DNA of 64,000 nt from CF-162 sp040882565 (GTDB lineage Bacteria; Chloroflexota; Dehalococcoidia; SM23-28-2; RBG-16-64-32). Below are positions 22,466 to 30,600 of this stretch, piece after piece (the first letter of the stretch is position 1; every line of letters begins with the position of its first letter). Under the pieces are notes generated by a model. That model had not been told where the DNA came from, did not search any database, and saw only the letters and a list, made by a program, of their open reading frames with translations. The position numbers and the translations under genes are program-made. The stretch lies in the NCBI GenBank assembly GCA_040882565.1, contig JBBEAZ010000023.1, forward strand, positions 1-64,000, written 5' to 3'.

Positions 22466-23458
22466 GTGCCGGAAACTCGCATCGACCTCGCACCCATCGA
22501 TTCAGTCACTGTTACGACTCTGGTCGACAACTACGTCGACATTAACCTCTTCGACCAGGGACTGGCCAAACGTGTCGGGCTGCCCACAACCAGCACGCCA
22601 CACACACCCGCACCCCTCCTTGAGGAAGGCCAGGTAGGCGATGTCCCGCTCGCTGAACATGGCTTTTCAGCGATGCTCACCGTCAGCTCCGGAGGCCGTC
22701 AGCGGCGTATCCTCTTCGATACAGGCGTCTCCCCTGGCGGGCTGGTTGACAACATGCGCCGCCTGGGCCATTCGCTCAAGGACATCGAAGCGATCGTCCT
22801 GAGTCACGGACACTTCGACCACACCACCGGGATGGATGGTATCGTTCGCAGCCTCGGCCGGCCCAATCTGCCCGTCTACCTCCACCCGGACGCCTGGTCC
22901 AGGAGACGAATCTTGTTGCCGGGGCGCGAGCCGTTTGAACTCCCCACGCCCAGCAAATCCGCCATCCTCGGTGCCGGCTTCGAGATCGTCGAGGCGAAAC
23001 AGCCATCATTTCTATTCGACCGGTCACTGCTGATCACAGGAGAGGTTGACCGCACGACTCCCTTCGAAAACGGCATCCCGTCGTTCCATGAGGCGAGGCG
23101 TGATGGCGACTGGGAGAAGGATCCGTTCATCCTCGACGATCAGGCGGCGATCATGAACGTTAGCGGCAAGGGCCTCGTCGTGATCACCGGCTGCGGGCAC
23201 GCTGGAATCGTCAACATCGTGCGTTACGCTCGGAAGCTTACCGGCGTTGAGCCCATCTATGCCGTGATCGGGGGGTTCCATCTCGGCGGGCCGCTTTTCG
23301 AGCCAACTATCGCGCCCGTTTGCGACGCCTTGGCTGAGGTGAACCCACAGCTTATCGTCCCGGCTCATTGCACCGGCTGGAAGGCGGTGCATGCTTTGGC
23401 GGCGCGCTTCCCGAACGTGTTCATCCAGAACAGCGTCGGCACCCGTTTCGAGCTCTGA
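22466..23458 (+). CDS. Metallo-beta-lactamase-fold hydrolase, COG1237-like
   Basis: 330 aa with the metal motif in VLSHGHFDHTTGMDGI and a second ligand region in ITGCGHAGIVNIVRY, then VIGGFHLGGP. Together they mark the branch that includes 7,8-dihydropterin-6-yl-methyl-beta-ribofuranosylaminobenzene-phosphate synthase from methanopterin work. In bacteria the true substrates are mostly unknown. The GTG start has AGGAG 8 nt upstream. It lies between the FAD oxidoreductase and the giant cyclase gene and is probably transcribed on its own from the TACAAT box at 22425. Confidence 0.8.
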   Translation: MPETRIDLAPIDSVTVTTLVDNYVDINLFDQGLAKRVGLPTTSTPHTPAPLLEEGQVGDVPLAEHGFSAMLTVSSGGRQRRILFDTGVSPGGLVDNMRRLGHSLKDIEAIVLSHGHFDHTTGMDGIVRSLGRPNLPVYLHPDAWSRRRILLPGREPFELPTPSKSAILGAGFEIVEAKQPSFLFDRSLLITGEVDRTTPFENGIPSFHEARRDGDWEKDPFILDDQAAIMNVSGKGLVVITGCGHAGIVNIVRYARKLTGVEPIYAVIGGFHLGGPLFEPTIAPVCDALAEVNPQLIVPAHCTGWKAVHALAARFPNVFIQNSVGTRFEL

Positions 23459-23684
23459 GCACTCCCTCCAATCTGAGTGACGTATCGCTTCGCCTCGGTC
23501 CCTAGAATCTGCAACCGTTGAGACCTGCGAGTATCAGATCTCAACCCCACGCCATCAGACAGCAATTAAGGCCACGCGTGGGCCTTGCGACGCTCATCAG
23601 ACTCCGGCTTCGGACATAACTCGTCCGTTGACATCGCGTCGTCGCTAGTCGACTATACCGGGCGAGGCCGGGCAGAATAGGAGC

Positions 23685-26600
23685 GTGTCATTGGTCAGTT
23701 GCCCTGTGTGCCAGCACAACAACCCGGATGATGCTGCTTTCTGCACGCAATGCGGGACCCGTCTCGACACGGCGTGCCCTGCTTGTGGCCGGGCCAGCCC
23801 GCCCCACGGCGTCTTCTGCGCCGGGTGTGGCCAGCGCCTTGCGGACCCCATAGCGGCCGCCGCGGGTCCCCTCGCCAGTCCCCGCTCCTACACGCCACGC
23901 CATCTCGCGGAAAAAATACTCCGCGATCGCAGCGTTCTGGAGGGAGAACGCCGGAACGTCACCGTGCTGTTCGTGGACACTGTCGGATTCACTCCCCTCT
24001 CGGAACAACTGGGCGAAGAGCAGGTTTACGCGATGATGCAGCGTTGCCTGACCTGCATGATGGAAGCGGTACACCGCTACGAGGGCAGTGTTACATCGTT
24101 CACAGGCGACGGCCTGATGGCTCTGTTCGGCGCTCCGATCGCGCACGAAGACTCAGCCCGCCGCGCCGTGGCGGCGGCCCTGGAAATGCAGCTCGCACTG
24201 GACGAATTTGCCGCTGACTTGAACGCCCGGCACGGCGTAAGTTGCGATTTCCGCATCGGCCTCAACACCGGCCCTGTCGTAGTCGGCAAGATCACCGACA
24301 ACCTCGACATGGACTACACGGCGATTGGTGACACGGTCAATCTCGCCTCGCGGATGGAGTCTGCTGCCGCGCCGGGATCCGTCTACCTCACCGAAAATAC
24401 CTATAAGCAGGTCGGCGACTACTTCGAATGCGAACCCCTGGCGCCACTGAAGGTTAAAGGCAAAAGCGAACCGATCATGGCATACAGGGCCGTACGTGAG
24501 CGGCCGGCAATCCGCACGCGACTGCAGGCCGCTGTCGAGCGGGGCCTGTCGCCGTTCGTCGGCCGCTGTCAAGAACTGAGCGCATTGCGCGGCTACTTCG
24601 ACCAGGTCAAACGTGGGCACGGCCAGGTGGTCTTCGTGACAGGCGAGGCCGGCCTCGGCAAATCACGCCTGCTGCTCGAGTTCCGGCGCTCGCTCCTTGG
24701 CGAGCCAGTTCAATGGCTCGAAGGGCACTGCACCTCGTACGGCAAGAGAATTCCTTACCATCCGATTTCAGATGTCGTCAAAGCGACCTTTGAGATCGAG
24801 GAGGGAGACCTGGACCCACGCGTTATTCGTCGCGTCGAAGAAGCCACTGCGGATTGGCAGGAATCGGCGAAAGCCAGGATTCCCTACTTGAAGTACTTGC
24901 TCAACGTGGATCCCGGCGACCCGACCGTGCTATCGATGGACCCGTTGGAGCGCCGGGCGGGCATAATTGACGCTGTCCGGGCGCTCGTCAGCGAACAGAG
25001 CACGCGCGGGCCGGTCGTCATCCTGATCGAGGATCTCCACTGGGCGGACGAACAGTCGGAGGACACCATCCGCTCGCTGATAGACATGCTTCCGACATCG
25101 CGTGTGCTGATGATCATTACGTATCGTGCAGGCCACGTTCACGCGCTCGGTGACCGGACCTACTACAATCGGCTGGCACTCGGGTTCCTGCCCGCTGAGG
25201 AGAGCGCAATTCTTGCCGAAGGCGTCCTGAACGCCGATCAGCTTCAACCGGCCCTTCGGGAACTGATTGCCGAGAAAGGCGAAGGCAATCCCTTCTACAT
25301 TGAGGAGGTGACGAAGTCGCTCGCTGAATCGGGCGTTCTGCGCCGCGAAGGTGACTCATACACGCTGGTGCGCTCAGCCGGGGGTGTTCATGTCCCCGAC
25401 ACCATCCAGGAAGTGATCCTGAGCAGGATAGACAGGCTCGAAAAGGAAGCACGGGATGCGATTCAGCTCGCGTCGGTTATCGGCCGTGAATTCACGGTAA
25501 GGTTGCTCAACCGGATTGCGGACGTCGGCGGCGCACTGGATGGGCTCCTCTCGCAGCTCAAAACACTCGAGTTGATCTACGAGAAGGCCTATTTCCCCGA
25601 ACTGGCATACATGTTCAAACATGCGCTGACGCACGACGTGGCCTACTCGACACTCCTCGCCGAGCGCCGCCGATCTCTGCACCGGCTGGTCGGCGCGGCC
25701 ATTGAAGAGCTCTATGCCGACCGCCTTGTGGAGCACTACGAAGCGCTCGCGCACCATTACTACGAGGGTCAGCACTGGGAGAAGGCGCTCGAATACCTGG
25801 ACAAGGCCGCAGAGAAGGCGGTATCGGCGTACGCCAACCAGGAGGCCCTTAATTACTACGCGCGCGCTCTGGACGTCTGCGAGAAGATCGGACCCGAAAC
25901 GCTGGGCGTTGCGGCGTCTATCGCCGAGAAACGCGGACACGTCAACTTCGGCGTTGGCGCTCCAGATGATGCCGCGAAGGATTTCGCCGTCATGCTGGAC
26001 TGCGCCCGCGCACTCGGTGACAGGCGGCAGGAAGGGATGGCGCTCGGCTGGATCGGCAACATGCAGTGCTGGGGCAGTGATCCGGAAGAGGGCCAGAGGA
26101 ACATTCGCGCGGCGATAGAGATCGCCGATGAGGGGTTCGAAGACGTTCGTGCGTTCAGCGTGTTCTGGCTGGGTTGCATGTCTTATATCTACGAGGGCAC
26201 TGAGGAGGGTCTAGCGCTGCTTCGGGATGCCGATGAGACCGTGCCTGAACTGGGCGATTCTGCCACGCGTGGATTCTGGGCCTTCATGCGCGGGATGCAG
26301 CCGAACTGGGAGGGACGCTACGACGATAGCCTGAGACACTTCGACAGGTGGCGCGCCGTGATGGACCAGGCGATCTTTACGATGACGGGTCGGCTGTGGA
26401 GTGAGGCACTCGCTTTGTCGGGCAAGGGCGACTACACCCAGGCGCTGAGCCGTCTGCACGAGGCCCTGGCCATCTGCGAGCGTACCGGCGAAGTGCTCAT
26501 CCGGGCGCGGGTCATGAACACGGTAGGCTGGGTGCTCGGCGAGCTTCAGGATCACGAGACGGCGATCGAGTGGGACAGGCGTTCTGAAGAGTCGGCCGTG

Positions 26601-27200
26601 GAGATGAACGCGCCCGACCCGGAGATCGAGAGCAACGCCCGGCTGAACTTCGGTGATAGCTTGCGCGCACTGGGACGTCTCGACGAGGCGGAGAAATATT
26701 ACGCGATGGTCGAACACGTTGTGCGTAATGCCACGCCCAGGGAGAAATTCGCGGTCTGGCTGTACTCGCAGCACCTCTGCCATTCCTACGGAGAGTTATG
26801 GCTGGAGCGAGGCGACTACGACAAGGCTCTTTCGTACGCCGACGAATGCATACAGCGGGCCGAATCGACCAACCGCCCCAAGAACGTCGTCAAGGGGCGC
26901 CGGCTGCGTGGCCAGGCGTTGGCCGAGAAGGGCAAATTAGCGGAGGCCGAGAAAGAGATCGAGACGGCGCTGGCCATTGCGAACGAGATCGGCAACCCAC
27001 CACAGCTCTGGAAGACTTACACCGCGCTCGGCGACCTGCGGAAAGCTCAGGGCCGAGCCGAGGATGCGAGCGCCGCTTACATCGACGCGATTGCCGTCGT
27101 AGAGCGCGTAGCGCGCGAACTGGAGGACGACGCACTGCGCGATGTGTTCCTCAACTCACCGCACGTCCAGACGATTCGTGCGCGGGTCGGCCAAGAGTAA
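23685..27200 (+). CDS. Class III nucleotidyl cyclase fused to AAA ATPase and TPR domains
   Basis: 1171 aa. Residues 1-55 hold two zinc ribbons (CPVCQHNNPDDAAFCTQCG and CPACG...FCAGCG). Residues 85-270 are a class III cyclase with both metal-binding Asp residues (VLFVDTVGFTPLS and SFTGDGLMALFG) and DYTAIGDTVNLASRME, whose Asp favours ATP. Residues 290-700 are a STAND/AAA-type ATPase (Walker A GEAGLGKS, Walker B VVILIEDLHWAD). Residues 700-1171 are TPR helices. Such proteins are large cytoplasmic signal integrators that probably make cAMP; the stimulus is unknown. Start GTG 23685 has CAGAAT 6 nt upstream and AGGAG very close, so a leaderless start is possible. No partner gene is evident. Confidence 0.9.
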   Translation: MSLVSCPVCQHNNPDDAAFCTQCGTRLDTACPACGRASPPHGVFCAGCGQRLADPIAAAAGPLASPRSYTPRHLAEKILRDRSVLEGERRNVTVLFVDTVGFTPLSEQLGEEQVYAMMQRCLTCMMEAVHRYEGSVTSFTGDGLMALFGAPIAHEDSARRAVAAALEMQLALDEFAADLNARHGVSCDFRIGLNTGPVVVGKITDNLDMDYTAIGDTVNLASRMESAAAPGSVYLTENTYKQVGDYFECEPLAPLKVKGKSEPIMAYRAVRERPAIRTRLQAAVERGLSPFVGRCQELSALRGYFDQVKRGHGQVVFVTGEAGLGKSRLLLEFRRSLLGEPVQWLEGHCTSYGKRIPYHPISDVVKATFEIEEGDLDPRVIRRVEEATADWQESAKARIPYLKYLLNVDPGDPTVLSMDPLERRAGIIDAVRALVSEQSTRGPVVILIEDLHWADEQSEDTIRSLIDMLPTSRVLMIITYRAGHVHALGDRTYYNRLALGFLPAEESAILAEGVLNADQLQPALRELIAEKGEGNPFYIEEVTKSLAESGVLRREGDSYTLVRSAGGVHVPDTIQEVILSRIDRLEKEARDAIQLASVIGREFTVRLLNRIADVGGALDGLLSQLKTLELIYEKAYFPELAYMFKHALTHDVAYSTLLAERRRSLHRLVGAAIEELYADRLVEHYEALAHHYYEGQHWEKALEYLDKAAEKAVSAYANQEALNYYARALDVCEKIGPETLGVAASIAEKRGHVNFGVGAPDDAAKDFAVMLDCARALGDRRQEGMALGWIGNMQCWGSDPEEGQRNIRAAIEIADEGFEDVRAFSVFWLGCMSYIYEGTEEGLALLRDADETVPELGDSATRGFWAFMRGMQPNWEGRYDDSLRHFDRWRAVMDQAIFTMTGRLWSEALALSGKGDYTQALSRLHEALAICERTGEVLIRARVMNTVGWVLGELQDHETAIEWDRRSEESAVEMNAPDPEIESNARLNFGDSLRALGRLDEAEKYYAMVEHVVRNATPREKFAVWLYSQHLCHSYGELWLERGDYDKALSYADECIQRAESTNRPKNVVKGRRLRGQALAEKGKLAEAEKEIETALAIANEIGNPPQLWKTYTALGDLRKAQGRAEDASAAYIDAIAVVERVARELEDDALRDVFLNSPHVQTIRARVGQE

Positions 27201-27322
27201 AGAAGCTCCAGTTACCTGGCCCCAACCCCGAATTTACCTGCCCTCAACCCACCTTTACCGTCGTGTTCACTCAGTGCTAACCCGACACGTGCAATACTTT
27301 AACTCCGAGCAGCAATTGAGAA

Positions 27323-27372
27323 GCACGGGTGCTGGATAGGCAAAGAGGCACGTGTGCCGGATAGGTGGAGAG
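27323..27372 (+). repeat. Tandem pair of 25-bp direct repeats
   Basis: Units 27323-27347 and 27348-27372 match at 20 of 25 positions (GCACGxGTGCxGGATAGG...AGAG). Each contains a GCAC/GTGC inverted core. They sit directly before ATG 27375 and the second unit supplies its ribosome site, so they could be operator half-sites. Confidence 0.6.
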
Positions 27373-27374
27373 TC

Positions 27375-28082
27375 ATGAGCAGAACGGCAGAGATGGCATT
27401 GCCTGAAATAGCTGGCACCGAAAGGCGGCAGCGCGGTTTGCAGCTGCGTACGAATCTTCTGCCGGAGAGGCGGAAGCTGGTTGCGGTTCTTGTTCGCGAC
27501 GCGAATGCTGGCAATTCCCTTTGCGAGATCTTTCGTGACGTCGAATCGGCGGAAGCGTTCATCCGGGCCAGGCTCGAACGACCGGAAAAGCAAGGGTTTC
27601 TCGCGTTCTGGACGCTCGGAGAGGCGCCTGATGTTGCCGGAACAAAAGGCGAACAGGACCCCGAGGTGATGATCGTCGTTCGCGGTAGCGGGAGACCTGA
27701 CTTCGTGTATCCGTTGACGTTTCGCGACATGCAGTCGGCTGAGACATTCCTGGAGTCTAATTCTGACCCGGGATTCTCTCCCAGCGATGCATCGATCTGT
27801 TGGGCGCTGCCCATCAACATCACCAGCGATGGGTCCGGCATGATCAAGCTGAGTCCCCCTTTGCCTCCACTCGCCGATCGCCGGGGGTCGTCAGGCGCTT
27901 TGATACTACCGGCGTCGCCAACTGCCGTTGGAGAAGTCCAAAAGCCGATAACTGAACTGAACTGGGAGGTCACTGACCGGGATAAGATCTCCGAGGTGCG
28001 CCGCGTCTTGGCGGTCAAGCGCTGGCAAGCCCCTGCCGCTGAATCGTTCTCGGGCTTTCGCTCGCCGCAGGGCCGGTTCTAG
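27375..28082 (+). CDS. Hypothetical protein with an internal domain duplication
   Basis: 235 aa from ATG 27375 (GGTGGAGAG upstream). No signal peptide or membrane helix is visible. Two segments of about 50 residues repeat: VAVLVRDANAGNSLCEIFRD...SAEAFIRARLE...GFLAFWTLGE, and VMIVVRGSGRPDFVYPLTFRD...SAETFLES...CWALPIN. The shared FRD-x-x-SAE-x-F core suggests a small alpha/beta domain duplicated in tandem. The C-terminal 90 residues are Pro/Ser-rich and look unstructured, ending in ITELNWEVTDRDKISEVRRVL. I do not recognise a family or function. Confidence 0.6.
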   Translation: MSRTAEMALPEIAGTERRQRGLQLRTNLLPERRKLVAVLVRDANAGNSLCEIFRDVESAEAFIRARLERPEKQGFLAFWTLGEAPDVAGTKGEQDPEVMIVVRGSGRPDFVYPLTFRDMQSAETFLESNSDPGFSPSDASICWALPINITSDGSGMIKLSPPLPPLADRRGSSGALILPASPTAVGEVQKPITELNWEVTDRDKISEVRRVLAVKRWQAPAAESFSGFRSPQGRF

Positions 28083-28133
28083 AGCTTGCCCACAGCATAG
28101 AGATTCCCCCAGCCTTCGGCTGATCGGAGCGTG

Positions 28134-28207
28134 GCCCGCCCGTTAGCCGCGACGCCCCCTCAGCGATATGCGTCTGTCCAGGCGAACGCCCCGGGCGGGC
28201 ACGCATA
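28134..28207 (+). ncRNA. Possible structured RNA element with pseudoknot-type pairing
   Basis: Stem A pairs 28134-28142 (GCCCGCCCG) with 28192-28200. Stem B pairs 28167-28173 (TATGCGT) with 28201-28207, immediately after stem A. The interleaved order is that of an H-type pseudoknot with coaxial stacking. It lies in the 284-bp gap between two plus-strand genes, 160 bp before the next start. The element is inferred from complementarity alone. Confidence 0.3.
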
Positions 28208-28319
28208 GCGTTTCGCGGATCCGGCGTAATTACCCTGTTGGTTGCCGCTCACGGGTTCATCTCGGGATCAGCCGCGCCGGAGGTTTGATATTGAGATAGC
28301 AGTCCGGCTTCATCACCCC

Positions 28320-28325
28320 TATAAT
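28320..28325 (+). promoter_or_regulatory. -10 box of the lamin-tail-domain gene
   Basis: TATAAT, 41 bp before ATG 28367. I see no -35 box at normal spacing. Confidence 0.45.
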
Positions 28326-28366
28326 GCGCTCAAGGTTTATCCCATAGAGCGAAGGGCTGGTAAGTC

Positions 28367-29125
28367 ATGAAGGATCTGCGTCCCGCGCCCGCGATATGGA
28401 GGCCATCAACGCCCGCGCTGATCGGCTTCCTTGCCTTGCTTCTGCTCCCTGGTCTTGCGGTTGGCCAAATGTCTCTGGTATCGGCGCAAACCCCTGGCAT
28501 CGGGATCACATCACTCAAATGCAACGAGGATCCGGAAGTCGTCGCAGTCACAAACCAGGGGAGTTCCGTTCAAGACCTCGCAGGGTGGTCTCTGAAAAGC
28601 GATCCGCAGAATGAGGTCTTTGATTTGTCGGGTGTCGGGGTGTTGGCTCCCGGCGCCACGGTCTTCGTTCAGAGCGGCCCGCACGCCAGCGGCTCGTTCG
28701 TATGGTCCACGAACCTCATTTTCCGCGACGGCGATAGCAGCGACTACGCGCGCATCGTGGACAACCAGGGGTCGACGGTGCAAGAAGTGAAATGTGCAAG
28801 CCCAGGCCCAACAACGAGCTCGACCCCCTCGCCGACGCCACAAACCGTCGCCGCAATACCTAGCGGAGGCGGGCCGCCAGGCCCCGGCGAGCCATCCTCG
28901 CGGTCAGCCACGATGACCATGGCGGCGGGCGGTTTGCTAATTACTCTAGCCTTTGCCGCGTTCGTCGCAGCGTTTTCCCCGATCTCGGCTCAGGCGAGCG
29001 TCGGACCGGCAGCGCCTAATCGCAGCGATCCCACTCCGGCTGGGAAGCCCGGCTGGGCGTTCGCTCTCTTTTCCGTGAGCTTGATGGTGGTGATTGTCAG
29101 GCTGATGACCGGCAGACGCCGTTAA
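28367..29125 (+). CDS. Exported lamin-tail-domain (LTD) membrane protein
   Basis: 252 aa. An N-terminal signal or anchor (LIGFLALLLLPGLAVGQMS) leads to a lamin-tail-like beta domain at about residues 44-145 (EDPEVVAVTNQGSSVQDLAGW, FDLSGVGVLAPGATVFVQSG, STNLIFRDGDSSDYARIVD). LTDs often mediate surface or DNA-associated binding in bacterial exported proteins. A Pro/Ser/Thr linker and two C-terminal hydrophobic segments (AGGLLITLAFAAFVAAF and AFALFSVSLMVVIVRL) tether it to the membrane. The next gene also encodes an anchored exported protein, so the two may form an envelope pair. Confidence 0.7.
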   Translation: MKDLRPAPAIWRPSTPALIGFLALLLLPGLAVGQMSLVSAQTPGIGITSLKCNEDPEVVAVTNQGSSVQDLAGWSLKSDPQNEVFDLSGVGVLAPGATVFVQSGPHASGSFVWSTNLIFRDGDSSDYARIVDNQGSTVQEVKCASPGPTTSSTPSPTPQTVAAIPSGGGPPGPGEPSSRSATMTMAAGGLLITLAFAAFVAAFSPISAQASVGPAAPNRSDPTPAGKPGWAFALFSVSLMVVIVRLMTGRRR

Positions 29126-29222
29126 TCACATAGTTAAAACGGACGATTTGTATAGATTCGGGTAACGATTCTTCGTCTTGGCACGTCATCCATTATCGGA
29201 GGAACCCTCCAGGTTGTGTTAA

Positions 29223-30206
29223 ATGAATGACGACAAAGGTGAAGCTCATGGCGGCGGCGACGACGGCCGTGAAAGCCGGTGGACCTGGCTGAAGGGCCGG
29301 CCCAAACCGAAGGATCTGACGAGTCGCCGAGGCATCACGGACGACAGATGGACGTGGTTGGGGCAGGAAACCGGACCCGCGCCGAAGCAGCGTAGGTTCG
29401 GCCGCAGCCTTGCGATAGCAGGACTCTTCGTCGGCGCAACCGCTCTCTTCGGCGGTCTGGTGGTGCTTGCGATCAACTTGGGCAACGACGGTGACGCCCA
29501 GGTAGTCGCCCTTCATTCCCCATCGCCTCGTCCCGCCACAGCGACGGCGACGGCGACGACGATGACGACGGCGAAGGCGACGGCGACGGCGAGCCCTCTT
29601 GCCACCATACCTGCCACCCGCTTCGAGCTCGCACTATGGGACGCCGTGGGTCACCGATGGCAGTCCCGTGACCTGGTCATCCAGGGCTCGGGCTACCAGG
29701 AAGGTGAGGCGATACCCTTTCTGCTCCGGGTCGATAGCGCGAGGCCAGGCCAGACCTACAACGTAAAGATTCGCTATGATTGTCCGGCAGGCGGGGTTTC
29801 AGGCTTTGATTTTCTGACTGATTACAACCGTGATGTAGATATCGGGAGCGCGCCCGAGGGTTCGGGCCCACCCGGGGCCGTCCCGGACGCTGCGATCTTG
29901 ATTCCGGATGACCCGGCCACGACGGTGGACAACACAGCGGGTGGTGGACATCTGACGGTATGGGGCGCCACCTTCGAGGAGAGTCCTGACGGCCCGGTTC
30001 CATCGACCGCATGTGTCGCCGACAAACTGATCGATGTCCGCATCCGGCCGCTGGCTGAGACCGTGTACCTGGCCTGGGGAGGGCATTTTGTGCCTTCGGC
30101 CGCCGGGGCTGCGGGACAGAGGACAGCGTCTGCGATTCAGGTAGCCATTGACGGGCTGGCGCAAGCACCAACGAAAGTAAGCGTAATTCCTCCAGCCGCG
30201 CCGTAG
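29223..30206 (+). CDS. Membrane-anchored exported protein with Ala/Thr-repeat linker
   Basis: 327 aa. A cytoplasmic N-terminus of about 60 residues holds two copies of an RWTWL motif (SRWTWLKGRPKP and DRWTWLGQETGP). One membrane helix follows (IAGLFVGATALFGGLVVLAI), then an Ala-Thr-rich linker encoded by a GCGACG-type microsatellite near 29540-29590, and an exported domain. That domain carries DLVIQGSGYQEGEAIPFLLRVDS and two possible disulfide cysteines (YDCPAGG, STACVADK). I recognise no family. The duplicated Trp motif may bind a cytoplasmic partner. The start follows the lamin-tail gene by 97 bp. Confidence 0.65.
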   Translation: MNDDKGEAHGGGDDGRESRWTWLKGRPKPKDLTSRRGITDDRWTWLGQETGPAPKQRRFGRSLAIAGLFVGATALFGGLVVLAINLGNDGDAQVVALHSPSPRPATATATATTMTTAKATATASPLATIPATRFELALWDAVGHRWQSRDLVIQGSGYQEGEAIPFLLRVDSARPGQTYNVKIRYDCPAGGVSGFDFLTDYNRDVDIGSAPEGSGPPGAVPDAAILIPDDPATTVDNTAGGGHLTVWGATFEESPDGPVPSTACVADKLIDVRIRPLAETVYLAWGGHFVPSAAGAAGQRTASAIQVAIDGLAQAPTKVSVIPPAAP

Positions 30207-30427
30207 GGCGTGTTATCCCAGGCGAATGCGCGGAAATTTGGGTCCTGCCACACAAAGCTCATGGACCAATCTTCCCCAACCAGAGGGTCGCGACATGCAA
30301 AACTCCCGTGCCATTTTCCCCGTTAGAGCTACGCCCTCATTCCTGCTACCCTCCTCCCGTGCCCAATCAGCCGTCCCCGCGACCGACGCCGCGTGCCCGC
30401 CCGCGCGACATTAGTTCACGCACGGAT

Positions 30428-30470
30428 GGAGGGTCAACCATCTTGAACTCAGTCAAGATTCCGGCCCTCC
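30428..30470 (+). terminator. Nested hairpin, possible transcription terminator
   Basis: Inner stem 30440-30446/30453-30459 (ATCTTGA with TCAAGAT, 6-nt loop) sits inside outer stem 30428-30433/30465-30470 (GGAGGG with CCCTCC). There is no T-run, so it could instead be a processing or regulatory structure. Confidence 0.4.
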
Positions 30471-30551
30471 GCCCAATCTGTCTCAGCCCGAATCCAGAAG
30501 AAATTCGACAACGCAATCAAGATCGCCTTGATTGACCCCCAAACCTCCGCG

Positions 30552-30580
30552 CTGACCCAACACGCCCCGCTCTGTATACT
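30552..30580 (+). promoter_or_regulatory. Sigma-70-type promoter of the acyl-CoA dehydrogenase gene
   Basis: CTGACC (30552-30557), 17-bp spacer, TATACT (30575-30580), then TAGGAGG about 8 nt before ATG 30601. This is the best full -35/-10 match on the plus strand. Confidence 0.65.
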
Positions 30581-30600
30581 GCCCCCTAGGAGGAAACCCC

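Larger units (their letters stand above)
30207..30600. other. Intergenic stretch before the acyl-CoA dehydrogenase gene
   Basis: 394 bp with no convincing gene. Visible elements are a nested hairpin at 30428-30470 and a promoter at 30552-30580. The first 200 bp show nothing I can name. Confidence 0.7.

Noticed and set aside
29540..29600. A CRISPR-like or regulatory repeat in the GCGACG tract
   Set aside because: It is a coding microsatellite giving an Ala/Thr linker in frame with the exported protein.
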